Shown in pieces: positions 1-7,788 of a DNA stretch of 64,000 nucleotides. The notes under the pieces are model-generated. The model searched no databases, was not told where the DNA came from, and was given only the letters and a program-made list of their open reading frames with translations. Numbering within the stretch: the stretch's first letter is position 1; every line of letters begins with the position of its first letter. Position numbers and translations under genes: made by a program. The DNA comes from Heterorhizobium halophytocola (lineage in GTDB: Bacteria; Pseudomonadota; Alphaproteobacteria; Rhizobiales; Rhizobiaceae), in NCBI RefSeq assembly GCF_017873095.1, contig NZ_JAGGJU010000012.1:1-64000 (forward strand). The letters run 5' to 3'.

Positions 1-76
1 GTCAGGTCGCCGCGAGCCAAAACCGCCTCCTAAAAGGCAGCCTTGAATCACGCTTCAGCTGATTTGGGAATCCACT

Positions 77-652
77 TTGTCAACAGGACCTAGTGCATTT
101 GCTCTAATTTCAATGATTTTATTGGGGTTTTTATTTCTCAATGAATTGATCTCTGCGTCCGCTCCGCCCGATGAAAGTCTCCAGTTCTCCGAGCTTCTTG
201 TAGGGCGGCAGTTGGATTCTCAGATTGTTACTTTAGGGTTGGAGCAAGATGCGCTTGGATTGCGAAACAAAAGAGGTTTGGCGGCTCTCTATATGAGGGC
301 ATATTCTCAATTTCTTGCAATTATCGGCGGAACGATCCTGTCCATTCTGGGCGCCATATTTGTTCTGGCGAGGGTGGATGCGGTGCCGACTGCTGCGAGC
401 GGTGAGTGGAACGACGTTAAGTGGGTCTTCAACTCCAGCTCTCCTGGAATAGTTTTAGCTTTGGTAGGGATCGGATTGATTGGTATGGTTGTTTGGATGA
501 CGTCCAGTCAACCGATTGTGGTCAATGACGCCGCATTGTTCGTGACGCGAAGTAACCCTTCCCCCGAGGCCCAAGAGACCGTCGCCGAATCTGAGTTCTA
601 TAAAGGGCGCCGTGAAGAGAGACTTAAAGATTTGCGGGGGGGCTATGAGTAA
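77..652 (+). CDS. Small membrane protein of unknown function (three TM segments)
   Basis: The frame is 191 codons from a TTG at 77; an in-frame ATG at 113 is an alternative start, and neither has a strong ribosome binding site. Three hydrophobic stretches, at about residues 8-26, 77-98 and 122-143, look like membrane helices, and the last 45 residues are charged and probably cytoplasmic. I recognise no family. The gene is richer in A+T than almost everything to its right. Its stop overlaps the ATG of the next gene, so the two are probably cotranscribed and translationally coupled. The function cannot be stated. Confidence 0.6.
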   Translation: MSTGPSAFALISMILLGFLFLNELISASAPPDESLQFSELLVGRQLDSQIVTLGLEQDALGLRNKRGLAALYMRAYSQFLAIIGGTILSILGAIFVLARVDAVPTAASGEWNDVKWVFNSSSPGIVLALVGIGLIGMVVWMTSSQPIVVNDAALFVTRSNPSPEAQETVAESEFYKGRREERLKDLRGGYE

Positions 653-977
653 AATTATATTCGAGCTGTTTTCTTGCACCGGTATGTTGTTTTTTCCGAT
701 AATTGCAAGCGCTGATGCTCTTCAGGAGGCTTATGATCGCGGCTATGCCGACGGGCTCGCTGCTAGCACAGTATTCGGCAGATCGGCCGCGACAGTTCAC
801 CTTGGAACTGATGTGCCAAATGCACCACTCGTTCCTGGGACAACGTTCATTCCGGTGCCCCCGGGCGGGGCGTGGGCCGTTATGCCCAATAGGTCTTATG
901 AAGGGTTCCTTGAGAAGCTGGGGAAGCCGTATATGGAAGGCAGCGGCATTATTTCCAATCAGGGCGCTTCGCAATAA
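645..977 (+). CDS. Small secreted protein of unknown function
   Basis: This 110-residue frame starts at the ATG at 645, inside the stop region of the preceding gene (8-base overlap). A longer in-frame start at 612 lies inside that gene and would put charged residues ahead of the signal peptide, so 645 is preferred. Residues 1-24 form a signal peptide (hydrophobic core, ending near ASA), leaving a mature protein of about 86 residues with no recognised domain. Base composition is lower in GC than the flavoenzyme that follows. The likely role is periplasmic or secreted, together with the upstream membrane protein; this is inference from overlap and signal only. Confidence 0.55.
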   Translation: MSKIIFELFSCTGMLFFPIIASADALQEAYDRGYADGLAASTVFGRSAATVHLGTDVPNAPLVPGTTFIPVPPGGAWAVMPNRSYEGFLEKLGKPYMEGSGIISNQGASQ

Positions 978-1098
978 TTTAGAATTTGACCCCGTCGCCC
1001 CGCTGACCGTCCATGTCGCAGACAGGCTGTTTTGCATTTTCGCGCGCCCCTAATATCCTGACCTGATTTCCACTCCGTCCTTCAGGGTTTCAAACAGC

Positions 1099-3660
1099 AT
1101 GGCAGAGTTTCCGACCAAGGCAAAAGTCGTCATCATCGGTCTCGGCGGGATCGTCGGCGCGTCGATCGCGCATCATCTGATCGAGCGCGGCTGGGACGAT
1201 ATCGTCGGCATCGACAAGTCGGGCATCCCGACCGATATCGGCTCGACGGCGCACGCCTCCGACTTCTGCTACACGACCAGCCATGACTATCTCTCGGTCT
1301 GGACGACGCAGTACTCGATCGATTTCTACGAGAAGATGGGCCATTACGCCCGGATCGGCGGGCTGGAAGTGGCGCGCACCGGCGACGACGCCTGGATGGA
1401 GGAGATCCGTCGCAAGGTGACCTCCGGCAAGGCCTTCGGCACCAATGTGCGCCTCGTCGATCCGGCCGAGATCAAGGCGATGTTCCCGCTGATCGAGGAG
1501 GACCAGGTGCAGGGCGGCATGTTCGACCCCGACGCCGGCCTTGTCATTCCGCGCAGCCAGACGGTTGCCGGCAAGCTGGTCGACGCGGCGGAAAAGTCCG
1601 GCAAGCTTCAGATGTTCGGCAATACGCCGGCCCAGTCGCTGATCGTCGAGGGCGGCAAAATCAAGGGCGTCGTTACCCATCGCGGCACGATCATGGCCGA
1701 TCACGTCATCGTCTGTGCCGGCCTCTGGGGCCGGCTGATCGCCGAAATGGTCGGCGAGGATCTGCCGGTCATGCCGGTTGACCATCCGCTGACCTTTTTC
1801 GGCCCCTATACCGAATTCGAAGGCACCGGCAAGGAAATCGGCTTCCCGCTTTTGCGCGACCAGGGCAATTCGGCCTATATGCGCGATACCGGCGACCCGA
1901 AGACCACTGAGGGTGGCCAGATCGAGTGGGGCTATTACGAGACCACCAATCCGCGCATGTGCCATCCGCGGGAGCTGCTCGAAAAGCACGAGGCACGCCT
2001 GTCGCCCTCGCAGCGCGATCTCGACATGGAGCAGATCCTCGAGCCGCTGGAACGCGCGATGGAACTGACGCCGATCCTCGGCGAGCTCGGCTACAACGAG
2101 GGTCATTCGTTCAACGGGCTGCTGCAGGTGTCGGCCGGCGGTGGCGCCTCCTGCGGCGAAAGCCAGAAGGTGCGGGGCTTGTGGTACTGCGTCGCCATCT
2201 GGGTCAAGGACGGCCCCGGCTACGGCAAGCTGATCGCCGACTGGATGACGGATGGTCGCACCGAAATCGACCACAACTCGATCGACTATGCCCGTTTCTA
2301 TCCGCACCAGATGACGGAAGAATTCATCGCCAATCGCTGCTATGAGGCGGCGCAGAAGATCTATTTCCCGGCCGTGCATCCGCGCGAGCCCTATGCGTCG
2401 TCGCGCGGCGTCAAGCGTTCGCCCTTCCACGAGCGCGAGAAGGAACTCGGCGGCCACTTCATGGAACTCGGCGGCTGGGAGCGTGCGCATGGCTATGCGG
2501 CCAATGAGCACCTGCTGGAAAAGTATGGTGACTGGGTTCCGGTGCGCGAAAACGAGTGGGACAGCCGACATTTCTGGCGCGTCTCCAATGCCGAGCATCT
2601 GGCGATGAGCGAGGATTGCGGCATCGTCAACCTCTCCCACTTCCATATGGTCGACATCGAGGGGCCCGACCATGTCGACATGCTGGAATGGCTGTGCGCG
2701 GCCAAGATCGGCGGCGACGCCAATATCGGCAAGGGCATCTACACCCACTTCCTCGACGACGAGGGCATGGTGCGCGCCGACTTCACGGTGATCCGCATGG
2801 CCGACCGCTGCCGGCTGATCAACGGTGCCGACGCCGGCCCGCGCGATTTCCACTATATGCGCCGCGTGGCCGAGGACCGGGGCTATGACGTCACCATCAC
2901 CGATGTGACGGAGAAATTCATCACCATCGGCATCTGGGGCCCGAATGCCCGCGAGACGCTGAAAAAGGTGGTGGCCGATCCGGCCGGTCTCGACATCGAG
3001 AACTTCCCCTTTGCCGCGATCAAGCCGATCGAGATTGCCGGCAAGACCGTGTCCGCCTTCCGGCTCTCCTATGTCGGCGAGCAGGGCTGGGAACTGCATA
3101 TGAAATACGAGGACGGGCTCGCCGTGTGGGATGCGCTGCGGGCGACCGGCGTGATGGCCTTCGGCGTCGAGACCTATGCGAACTCGCGCCGCATGGAAAA
3201 GTCGCTGCGCCTGCAGAACGGCGATCTCTTGACCCAGTACAACCTGATCGAAGCCGATCTGGCGCGCCCGAAGGTCAAGGAAGCCGATTTCCGCGGCAAG
3301 GCCAAGCATCTCGAATACAAGGCCCGTGACCATCAGCCGGCGATGCTCTGCACGCTGGTGATGACCGAGAATACCGACAGCCACGGCGTCAAGCGCTTTC
3401 CGGTCGGATCGATGCCTGTGATGGATCCTGATACGGGCAAGACGCTGGTCGACGACCTCGGCCGCATCTCCTACACGACCTCGGTCGCCTATGGCCCGAC
3501 GATCGGCAAGAACATCATGCTGGCCTACCTGCCGCATGATTATTGCCAGGTGGGGCGGACACTGAATGTCGAGTATTTCTCGGAGGCCTACCCGGTCGAA
3601 GTGGCGGCCGTCGGCTACAAGCCGCTGTACGACCCGGAGAATCTGAAGCCGCGCAGCTGA
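1099..3660 (+). CDS. Dimethylglycine/sarcosine dehydrogenase-like flavoprotein with C-terminal GcvT domain
   Basis: This 853-residue protein has the architecture of dimethylglycine and sarcosine dehydrogenases: an N-terminal FAD-binding DAO domain (roughly 8-380), a short middle domain, and a folate-binding aminomethyltransferase (GcvT) part from about 430 to the end. The dinucleotide-binding glycines lie at 14, 16 and 20. His52, in a STAHAS context, aligns with the histidine that carries the covalent flavin in this family. The expected reaction is oxidative N-demethylation of a methylated glycine or betaine-derived amine, passing the one-carbon unit to tetrahydrofolate. The length is normal for the family. 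The substrate cannot be read from sequence, and no glycine-betaine genes are adjacent. A terminator follows at 3693. Confidence 0.88.
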   Translation: MAEFPTKAKVVIIGLGGIVGASIAHHLIERGWDDIVGIDKSGIPTDIGSTAHASDFCYTTSHDYLSVWTTQYSIDFYEKMGHYARIGGLEVARTGDDAWMEEIRRKVTSGKAFGTNVRLVDPAEIKAMFPLIEEDQVQGGMFDPDAGLVIPRSQTVAGKLVDAAEKSGKLQMFGNTPAQSLIVEGGKIKGVVTHRGTIMADHVIVCAGLWGRLIAEMVGEDLPVMPVDHPLTFFGPYTEFEGTGKEIGFPLLRDQGNSAYMRDTGDPKTTEGGQIEWGYYETTNPRMCHPRELLEKHEARLSPSQRDLDMEQILEPLERAMELTPILGELGYNEGHSFNGLLQVSAGGGASCGESQKVRGLWYCVAIWVKDGPGYGKLIADWMTDGRTEIDHNSIDYARFYPHQMTEEFIANRCYEAAQKIYFPAVHPREPYASSRGVKRSPFHEREKELGGHFMELGGWERAHGYAANEHLLEKYGDWVPVRENEWDSRHFWRVSNAEHLAMSEDCGIVNLSHFHMVDIEGPDHVDMLEWLCAAKIGGDANIGKGIYTHFLDDEGMVRADFTVIRMADRCRLINGADAGPRDFHYMRRVAEDRGYDVTITDVTEKFITIGIWGPNARETLKKVVADPAGLDIENFPFAAIKPIEIAGKTVSAFRLSYVGEQGWELHMKYEDGLAVWDALRATGVMAFGVETYANSRRMEKSLRLQNGDLLTQYNLIEADLARPKVKEADFRGKAKHLEYKARDHQPAMLCTLVMTENTDSHGVKRFPVGSMPVMDPDTGKTLVDDLGRISYTTSVAYGPTIGKNIMLAYLPHDYCQVGRTLNVEYFSEAYPVEVAAVGYKPLYDPENLKPRS

Positions 3661-3692
3661 GGCAAAAGCCCGGCAGTGCCCAGGTCCATCAG

Positions 3693-3724
3693 AACCCGGC
3701 GGTCGAAAGGCCGCCGGGTTTTGC
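3693..3724 (+). terminator. Rho-independent terminator after the flavoprotein gene
   Basis: Ten-base arms AACCCGGCGG (3693-3702) and CCGCCGGGTT (3711-3720) with an 8-base loop are followed by further T residues. It ends the 1099-3660 transcript and lies ahead of the convergent MarR gene. Confidence 0.8.
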
Positions 3725-3773
3725 GATATGGCGCAAGAGCGGCCTCGCTACCGGTGCGGCGTCTGAGGCGTGC

Positions 3774-4319
3774 TCAGCGGCTTTCGAGCGGCAGGAGGAG
3801 TTTGCGCAGCAGGCCGGCCAGCATCTCTCGCTCGGCGTCGGTAAGCGGCGCGAGCGCCTTCATCGCCTCCGCCATATCGGCGCGAAAGGCGGTTTCGGCG
3901 CGTGCTTGGCCGGTTTCGGTGAGGGCCACAAGCAGGCTGCGGCCATCCTGTTCCGACTTCCGCCGGCAGACGAGGCCCGCCTTTTCCAGCCGCCCCAGCC
4001 TGTGCGTCAGTCCGCCCGAAGACAGCATCAGCTGGGTATAGAGGTCGGTCGGGGTCAGCTCATAGGGTGGTCCGGCGCGCCGGAGGCTGGCGATGACGTC
4101 GAACTCGCCGCGATCGAGCCCATGCTCGGCAAAGAGCCTCTCGATGCCGGGGGCGAGGAGATCCGATAACCGCTTGGCCCGCCCGAGGATCGCCATCGGC
4201 GTGGTATCGAGGTCGGACAATTCTGCGCGCCATTGCCGACGCAAACGATCGACATGATCCGCCGGCGCGAGGGCGTCGGAGCGAGAGCGGTCATTGTTGA
4301 TCTTCGGGCCTGCCGTCAT
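3774..4319 (-). CDS. MarR-family transcriptional regulator
   Basis: From the ATG at 4319 this gives 181 residues. A longer frame to 4379 exists but would run into the operator-like repeats. The winged helix-turn-helix lies at about residues 75-135 (an LTPTDLYTQLMLSSGGLTHRL helix pair, then the DGRSLLVALTETG wing), which is typical of MarR. The gene is transcribed away from the cupin gene at 4465. The 145-base gap between them contains repeated AAGATA half-sites, so autoregulation and control of the cupin gene are likely. The ligand is unknown; many MarR proteins respond to aromatic acids or oxidants. Confidence 0.9.
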   Translation of the reverse strand: MTAGPKINNDRSRSDALAPADHVDRLRRQWRAELSDLDTTPMAILGRAKRLSDLLAPGIERLFAEHGLDRGEFDVIASLRRAGPPYELTPTDLYTQLMLSSGGLTHRLGRLEKAGLVCRRKSEQDGRSLLVALTETGQARAETAFRADMAEAMKALAPLTDAEREMLAGLLRKLLLPLESR

Positions 4320-4377
4320 GAGATATCTGCTCTTCGATGGAAAGGGTTCGACAATAGCGACCGGCAGGCATTGGTTC

Positions 4378-4423
4378 AAGATATCTTTGTGTGAAGATAA
4401 TTACCTTGACGCAAAGATAATTA
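4378..4423. promoter_or_regulatory. Probable MarR operator cluster (AAGATA half-sites)
   Basis: A perfect 10-base palindrome AAGATATCTT (4378-4387) is followed by further AAGATA half-sites at 4394-4399 and 4414-4419, the last two each extended to AAGATAATTA. TATCTT at 4382 and AAGATA at 4394 also form an 18-base inverted repeat. A related AGATATCT lies at 4321-4328 beside the MarR start. The cluster lies in the divergent MarR/cupin intergenic region and is AT-rich against a GC-rich background. Assigning it to the adjacent MarR protein is inference. Confidence 0.6.
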
Positions 4424-4464
4424 TGGCGTTCCCTTCGCTTCTTTGAAATTGGCTTCGAGGGGGA

Positions 4465-4815
4465 ATGACGATGATGGCGAGCCACGAAACCAGGCCGCCC
4501 GTCGGCGGTGAAAGCCGGACGATCAGGGTGGAAGGAGCCGAGATTGGCAGTGAGGCCTCGTTCTTTCTCGTCGATACCGATCCCGGCCGCGGCTCCCTGC
4601 TGCACAAGCATCCCTATGCGGAAACCTGGATCGTGCGGTCGGGGCAGGTGGCCTTCACAGTCGGGGATGAAACGGTGCTGGCTGCAGCAGGCGATATCGT
4701 GGTTGGCCCGGCCGAAACACCGCATCGGTTCGAAAATATCGGCGATGGACCGCTGAAAATGGTCTGCATCCATCCGCGGCCGACAATCGAGCAGACGAAT
4801 ATCGCTCCGGCCTGA
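4465..4815 (+). CDS. Single-domain cupin protein
   Basis: This small beta-barrel protein has 116 residues; an ATG at 4471 is an alternative start. Cupin motif 1 is visible as HKHPYAETWIVRSG (HxH, then E, then G) and motif 2 as GDIVVGPAETPHRF, so the metal-binding His/His/Glu/His set appears complete. Such proteins act as isomerases, dioxygenases or small-molecule binding proteins; the substrate cannot be told. It is divergent from a MarR regulator, with the shared operator cluster 40-90 bases upstream, so it is probably the regulator's target. Confidence 0.85.
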   Translation: MTMMASHETRPPVGGESRTIRVEGAEIGSEASFFLVDTDPGRGSLLHKHPYAETWIVRSGQVAFTVGDETVLAAAGDIVVGPAETPHRFENIGDGPLKMVCIHPRPTIEQTNIAPA

Positions 4816-4870
4816 GCAATCGCGGCGACCGCAGCTTGAGCCGGACGCGCGATCTTCCTAGATTGGGCGC

Positions 4871-5203
4871 ATGCCCCGCAAACGCGATATCGAGATCAAG
4901 TCCTGGCACGCGGTGCCGCCGCCCGAGGTCTGTCCACTCTGCGGGCGGGCGATTCCGCCCGATCAGCGCGACCTGCACCATTTCATTCCGAAAAGCCGAG
5001 GTGGCCGCGAGACCGTGCCGCTGCACCGCATTTGTCATCGCCAGATCCATGCACTGTTTTCCGAGGCCGAGCTGGAGCAATCCTACTCCACCACCAAACA
5101 GCTGCTGACGGATCCGGCGATCCGCAAATTCGTCGCCTGGGTCAGAAAGAAGCCGCCCGGTTATTACGATGGCACGCGCCGCAGCCGGCGGCGGCTGGGA
5201 TAG
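4871..5203 (+). CDS. HNH endonuclease domain protein
   Basis: This 110-residue protein has a compact HNH fold: a CxxC pair (CPLCG, about residues 21-24), a DLHHFIPKSRGG segment with the catalytic His, and HRICHRQIH completing the metal site. The tail is strongly basic (RRSRRR). Stand-alone HNH proteins of this size are common in alphaproteobacteria and their substrate is usually unknown. It lies 55 bases after the cupin gene on the same strand and may be read through with it, but no functional link is apparent. There are no restriction or phage genes nearby. Confidence 0.8.
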   Translation: MPRKRDIEIKSWHAVPPPEVCPLCGRAIPPDQRDLHHFIPKSRGGRETVPLHRICHRQIHALFSEAELEQSYSTTKQLLTDPAIRKFVAWVRKKPPGYYDGTRRSRRRLG

Positions 5204-5293
5204 GCGGGCGCCTAAGCGACGGTCCACGGTTGCGGGGGCTTGACGGCCCGCGCCTTGATGGCAGGGCCGCCCCTGCCATGCGGGGCTTCGCCC

Positions 5294-6217
5294 TCAGGGA
5301 TAGGCCGCCTTGCAGACGGTCATCACGGTGTGGCGCAGCCAGCGATGGGCGGGATCGGCGTCGAGGCGGGGATGCCAGATCGAGGAGATGACGAAGTCCG
5401 GCGTCCCGACGGGCAGGTCAAAGGCGGCAATGCCGAGCCCGGCTGCGTGCTCGCCCGCCAGCGCATCGCCAAGGCAGCTTTGTGGCACGAGGCCGACAAG
5501 ATCCGAGGCGCGCACCACCCGCATCGCATCGGGATAATCCGGCACGACCAGCACCGCCCGGCGCGTCAGCCCCCGGTCTTCCAGCGCCGCATCGACCGGC
5601 TGGGCGAAATGGCCGCGGCGGGAGGCCGAGACATGGGCGCAGGCGGCGTAGCGCTCGGTCGTGACAGGCCCGCCGGCCAGAAGCGGATGACCGATCCGGG
5701 CAATCCCGACCAGCCGGTCGCGAAACAGCAATTGTGTGCGCAGCTCAGGCGCTGCCGTGCCGAGGACGCCGATTTCCAGATCGATCTCGCCTTCGCGAAG
5801 CGGCCGTGCGTCCTTGTCGGGTTTGGGCACGAAGCGGAGCCGGACGCCGGGCGCCGCCTTTGATATCGCCTGCATCAGCGGGGCTGCAAGCCGTTCGATA
5901 AAGCCGGTGCTGGCGCGAAGTGTGAAGGTGTGCTCAAGGGCGGTCAGATCAAGAGGGTTCACCGGGGGCTGCAGAACCGCCAGCGCTTCGCGGGTGAGGG
6001 CATGTACCCGTTCGCCCAGGGCTTCGGCATGCGGTGTGGGCACGAGGCCGCGCCCGGCCTGGACCAGAAGGGGATCGCCCGTCACCCGCCGCAGCCGCGC
6101 CAGGCTGCGGCTCATGGCCGAGGGGCTGAGGCCAAGGCGCTTGGCCGCACCCGTCACGCTGCGCGCTTGCAACAGGGCGTCGAGCGCGATCAGGAGGTTG
6201 AGGTCGATGGTCTGCAT
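5294..6217 (-). CDS. LysR-family transcriptional regulator
   Basis: The frame extends much further upstream, but the LysR family start is the ATG at 6217, which gives 307 residues. The N-terminal helix-turn-helix (residues about 3-62) contains the usual AAKRLGLSPSAMSRSLARLR pattern; residues about 90-300 form the periplasmic-binding-protein-like effector domain. It is divergent from the SDR gene at 6350. Regulators in this layout normally control the adjacent divergent gene, so the SDR is the likely target. The inducer is unknown. Confidence 0.9.
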   Translation of the reverse strand: MQTIDLNLLIALDALLQARSVTGAAKRLGLSPSAMSRSLARLRRVTGDPLLVQAGRGLVPTPHAEALGERVHALTREALAVLQPPVNPLDLTALEHTFTLRASTGFIERLAAPLMQAISKAAPGVRLRFVPKPDKDARPLREGEIDLEIGVLGTAAPELRTQLLFRDRLVGIARIGHPLLAGGPVTTERYAACAHVSASRRGHFAQPVDAALEDRGLTRRAVLVVPDYPDAMRVVRASDLVGLVPQSCLGDALAGEHAAGLGIAAFDLPVGTPDFVISSIWHPRLDADPAHRWLRHTVMTVCKAAYP

Positions 6218-6349
6218 CCCCAGAGGATAGCCGGAATGGATGCCGAGGCATAGCGTCTTGTGCACATGTTGTTTGTATATCGTGCGTCTGGTGCATGAAT
6301 TGCGATGGGCCATATGCCTTGTCACGACATTTTCAGAAGGAACAGACCC

Positions 6350-7066
6350 ATGCCCAATCCAATGACACGACAAGATCGTCCCACCATCCTGATCGTCGGC
6401 GCCTCGCGGGGCCTTGGCCATGCGATGGCGGCCGAATTCGTCCGCCGCGACTGGAATGTCGTCGGCACGGTGCGCGCAGCGGCGCGCACGCCGTTGCATG
6501 ATCTGGCAGCGGCCCATCCGGAACGCGTCGAGATCGAGACGGTCGACATCAACGAACCGCAAGAGGTCGCCGGCCTGCACGAGCGCCTGTCCGGCCGCAG
6601 GTTCGACATACTGTTCGTCAATGCCGGGACGACCACGAAGGACGAGCATGTGGCGATCGGGACCGTGACGACGGACGAGTTCATGCGGGTGATGATCACC
6701 AATGCGCTGAGCCCGATGCGGGTCATCGAGCGGCTCGAGGACCTGGTGCCGCCGGACGGTCTGATCGGCGCGATGTCGTCCGGCCAGGGCAGCATCGCCA
6801 ACAACGAGACGGGGTTGCGCGAGGTCTACCGCGGCAGCAAGGCGGCACTGAACCAGTTCATGCGCAGCTTCGTGGCCCGGCAGGGCGACACGCCGCGTGC
6901 CATGGCGGTGATGGCGCCGGGCTGGGTCAAGACCGATCTCGGCGGACCGGGCGCCCGGCTGACGATCGAGGAAAGCATTCCCCGGCTGGTCGACGTGCTG
7001 CTCGCCAAGCAGGCGCGGCCGGGTCTGGAATATCTGGACTATCAGGGAAAGACGGTGCCGTGGTGA
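6350..7066 (+). CDS. Short-chain dehydrogenase/reductase (SDR)
   Basis: The ATG at 6350 is preceded by an AGAAGGA site at good spacing, giving 238 residues. A Rossmann nucleotide-binding motif GASRGLG lies near residue 19, NAG near 90, and the catalytic YRGSK (YxxxK) near 160. The size is classical SDR. The role is NAD(P)H-dependent oxidoreduction of a small alcohol or carbonyl, substrate unknown. Control by the divergent LysR regulator at 5294-6217 is likely. Confidence 0.87.
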   Translation: MPNPMTRQDRPTILIVGASRGLGHAMAAEFVRRDWNVVGTVRAAARTPLHDLAAAHPERVEIETVDINEPQEVAGLHERLSGRRFDILFVNAGTTTKDEHVAIGTVTTDEFMRVMITNALSPMRVIERLEDLVPPDGLIGAMSSGQGSIANNETGLREVYRGSKAALNQFMRSFVARQGDTPRAMAVMAPGWVKTDLGGPGARLTIEESIPRLVDVLLAKQARPGLEYLDYQGKTVPW

Positions 7067-7192
7067 AGGACATGCTGTAGGCGGCCGAAGGATCCCTTCG
7101 TTCCTATGATTGCTTGTTCCTGAAATACAATCATAAGTAGATATTTGCCTTTACCTGTGCTAGGTGTTTTCAATCATCAAGGGGAGGTGGCA

Positions 7193-7672
7193 ATGGTTAG
7201 GCAAATAACGCTTACGCTTGGCAGCTGGTTGTTGGTAACGGCTTCCGCACTCGCTTTCAGTGATTTTGAACCGGGATCATTCAAGGGATTTGACAGCCTG
7301 GTCTCCACAGCGACAAACTGGCAAAACCAGTCCGGTTCGACGATGACGATTACGGTGGACGGGGCAGGCAATGTCACCGGACAGTATATCAATCGTGCCG
7401 CCAACACAGGCTGCATGAATTCGCCTTACCAGATCTCAGGTCGGGTCAATGGCAACTTCATTTCCTTTTCCGTTGCGTGGAGCAATGGTGCTGAGAATTG
7501 CAACTCCGTGACTGGTTGGACTGGATTTGCCAAGATGAACAGCAATTCCCTCCAGATCGTGACTGACTGGAACCTAGCCTATCAAAGCCCGAGTGTTCCA
7601 ACAATCCAGAAGGGCAGTGATACTTTTACCTATCAGCCGACGCTTAGGACGACGTCGCTTTTAAAGAAGTAA
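7193..7672 (+). CDS. Rhizavidin-like avidin (secreted biotin-binding protein)
   Basis: The ATG at 7193 follows a GGGGAGGTGG site and gives 159 residues; the frame also opens further upstream without such a site. A signal peptide ends near ALA at residues 19-21. The rest is an avidin-family beta barrel. Compared with streptavidin, the biotin contacts are present as N45, S49, Y65, W96, S105, T107, W109, W126, L128 and D143. The tryptophan that streptavidin donates across its dimer-dimer interface (W120) is missing, as in dimeric rhizavidin. C74 and C103 sit where rhizavidin has a disulfide linking two loops. The overall resemblance to Rhizobium etli rhizavidin is strong by recollection. It stands alone, with no biotin synthesis genes nearby, and is less GC-rich than its neighbours. 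Expected role: tight extracellular or periplasmic biotin binding. Confidence 0.92.
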   Translation: MVRQITLTLGSWLLVTASALAFSDFEPGSFKGFDSLVSTATNWQNQSGSTMTITVDGAGNVTGQYINRAANTGCMNSPYQISGRVNGNFISFSVAWSNGAENCNSVTGWTGFAKMNSNSLQIVTDWNLAYQSPSVPTIQKGSDTFTYQPTLRTTSLLKK

Positions 7673-7788
7673 GCTGAGACCCACTGGTTGTTCGGCTTCA
7701 TCCGGCGGAACGGCAGGCTTGCGAGCCTGTTGTTCGCGCGCCCATGCGCACCCTTGCGAACAAACCGTAAACTTGGCATCAAGGGCGC

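Noticed and set aside
1090..3537. An 815-codon frame on the minus strand
   Set aside because: It is the antisense shadow of the flavoprotein gene, with composition typical of reversed GC-rich codons; the plus-strand protein has clear domains.
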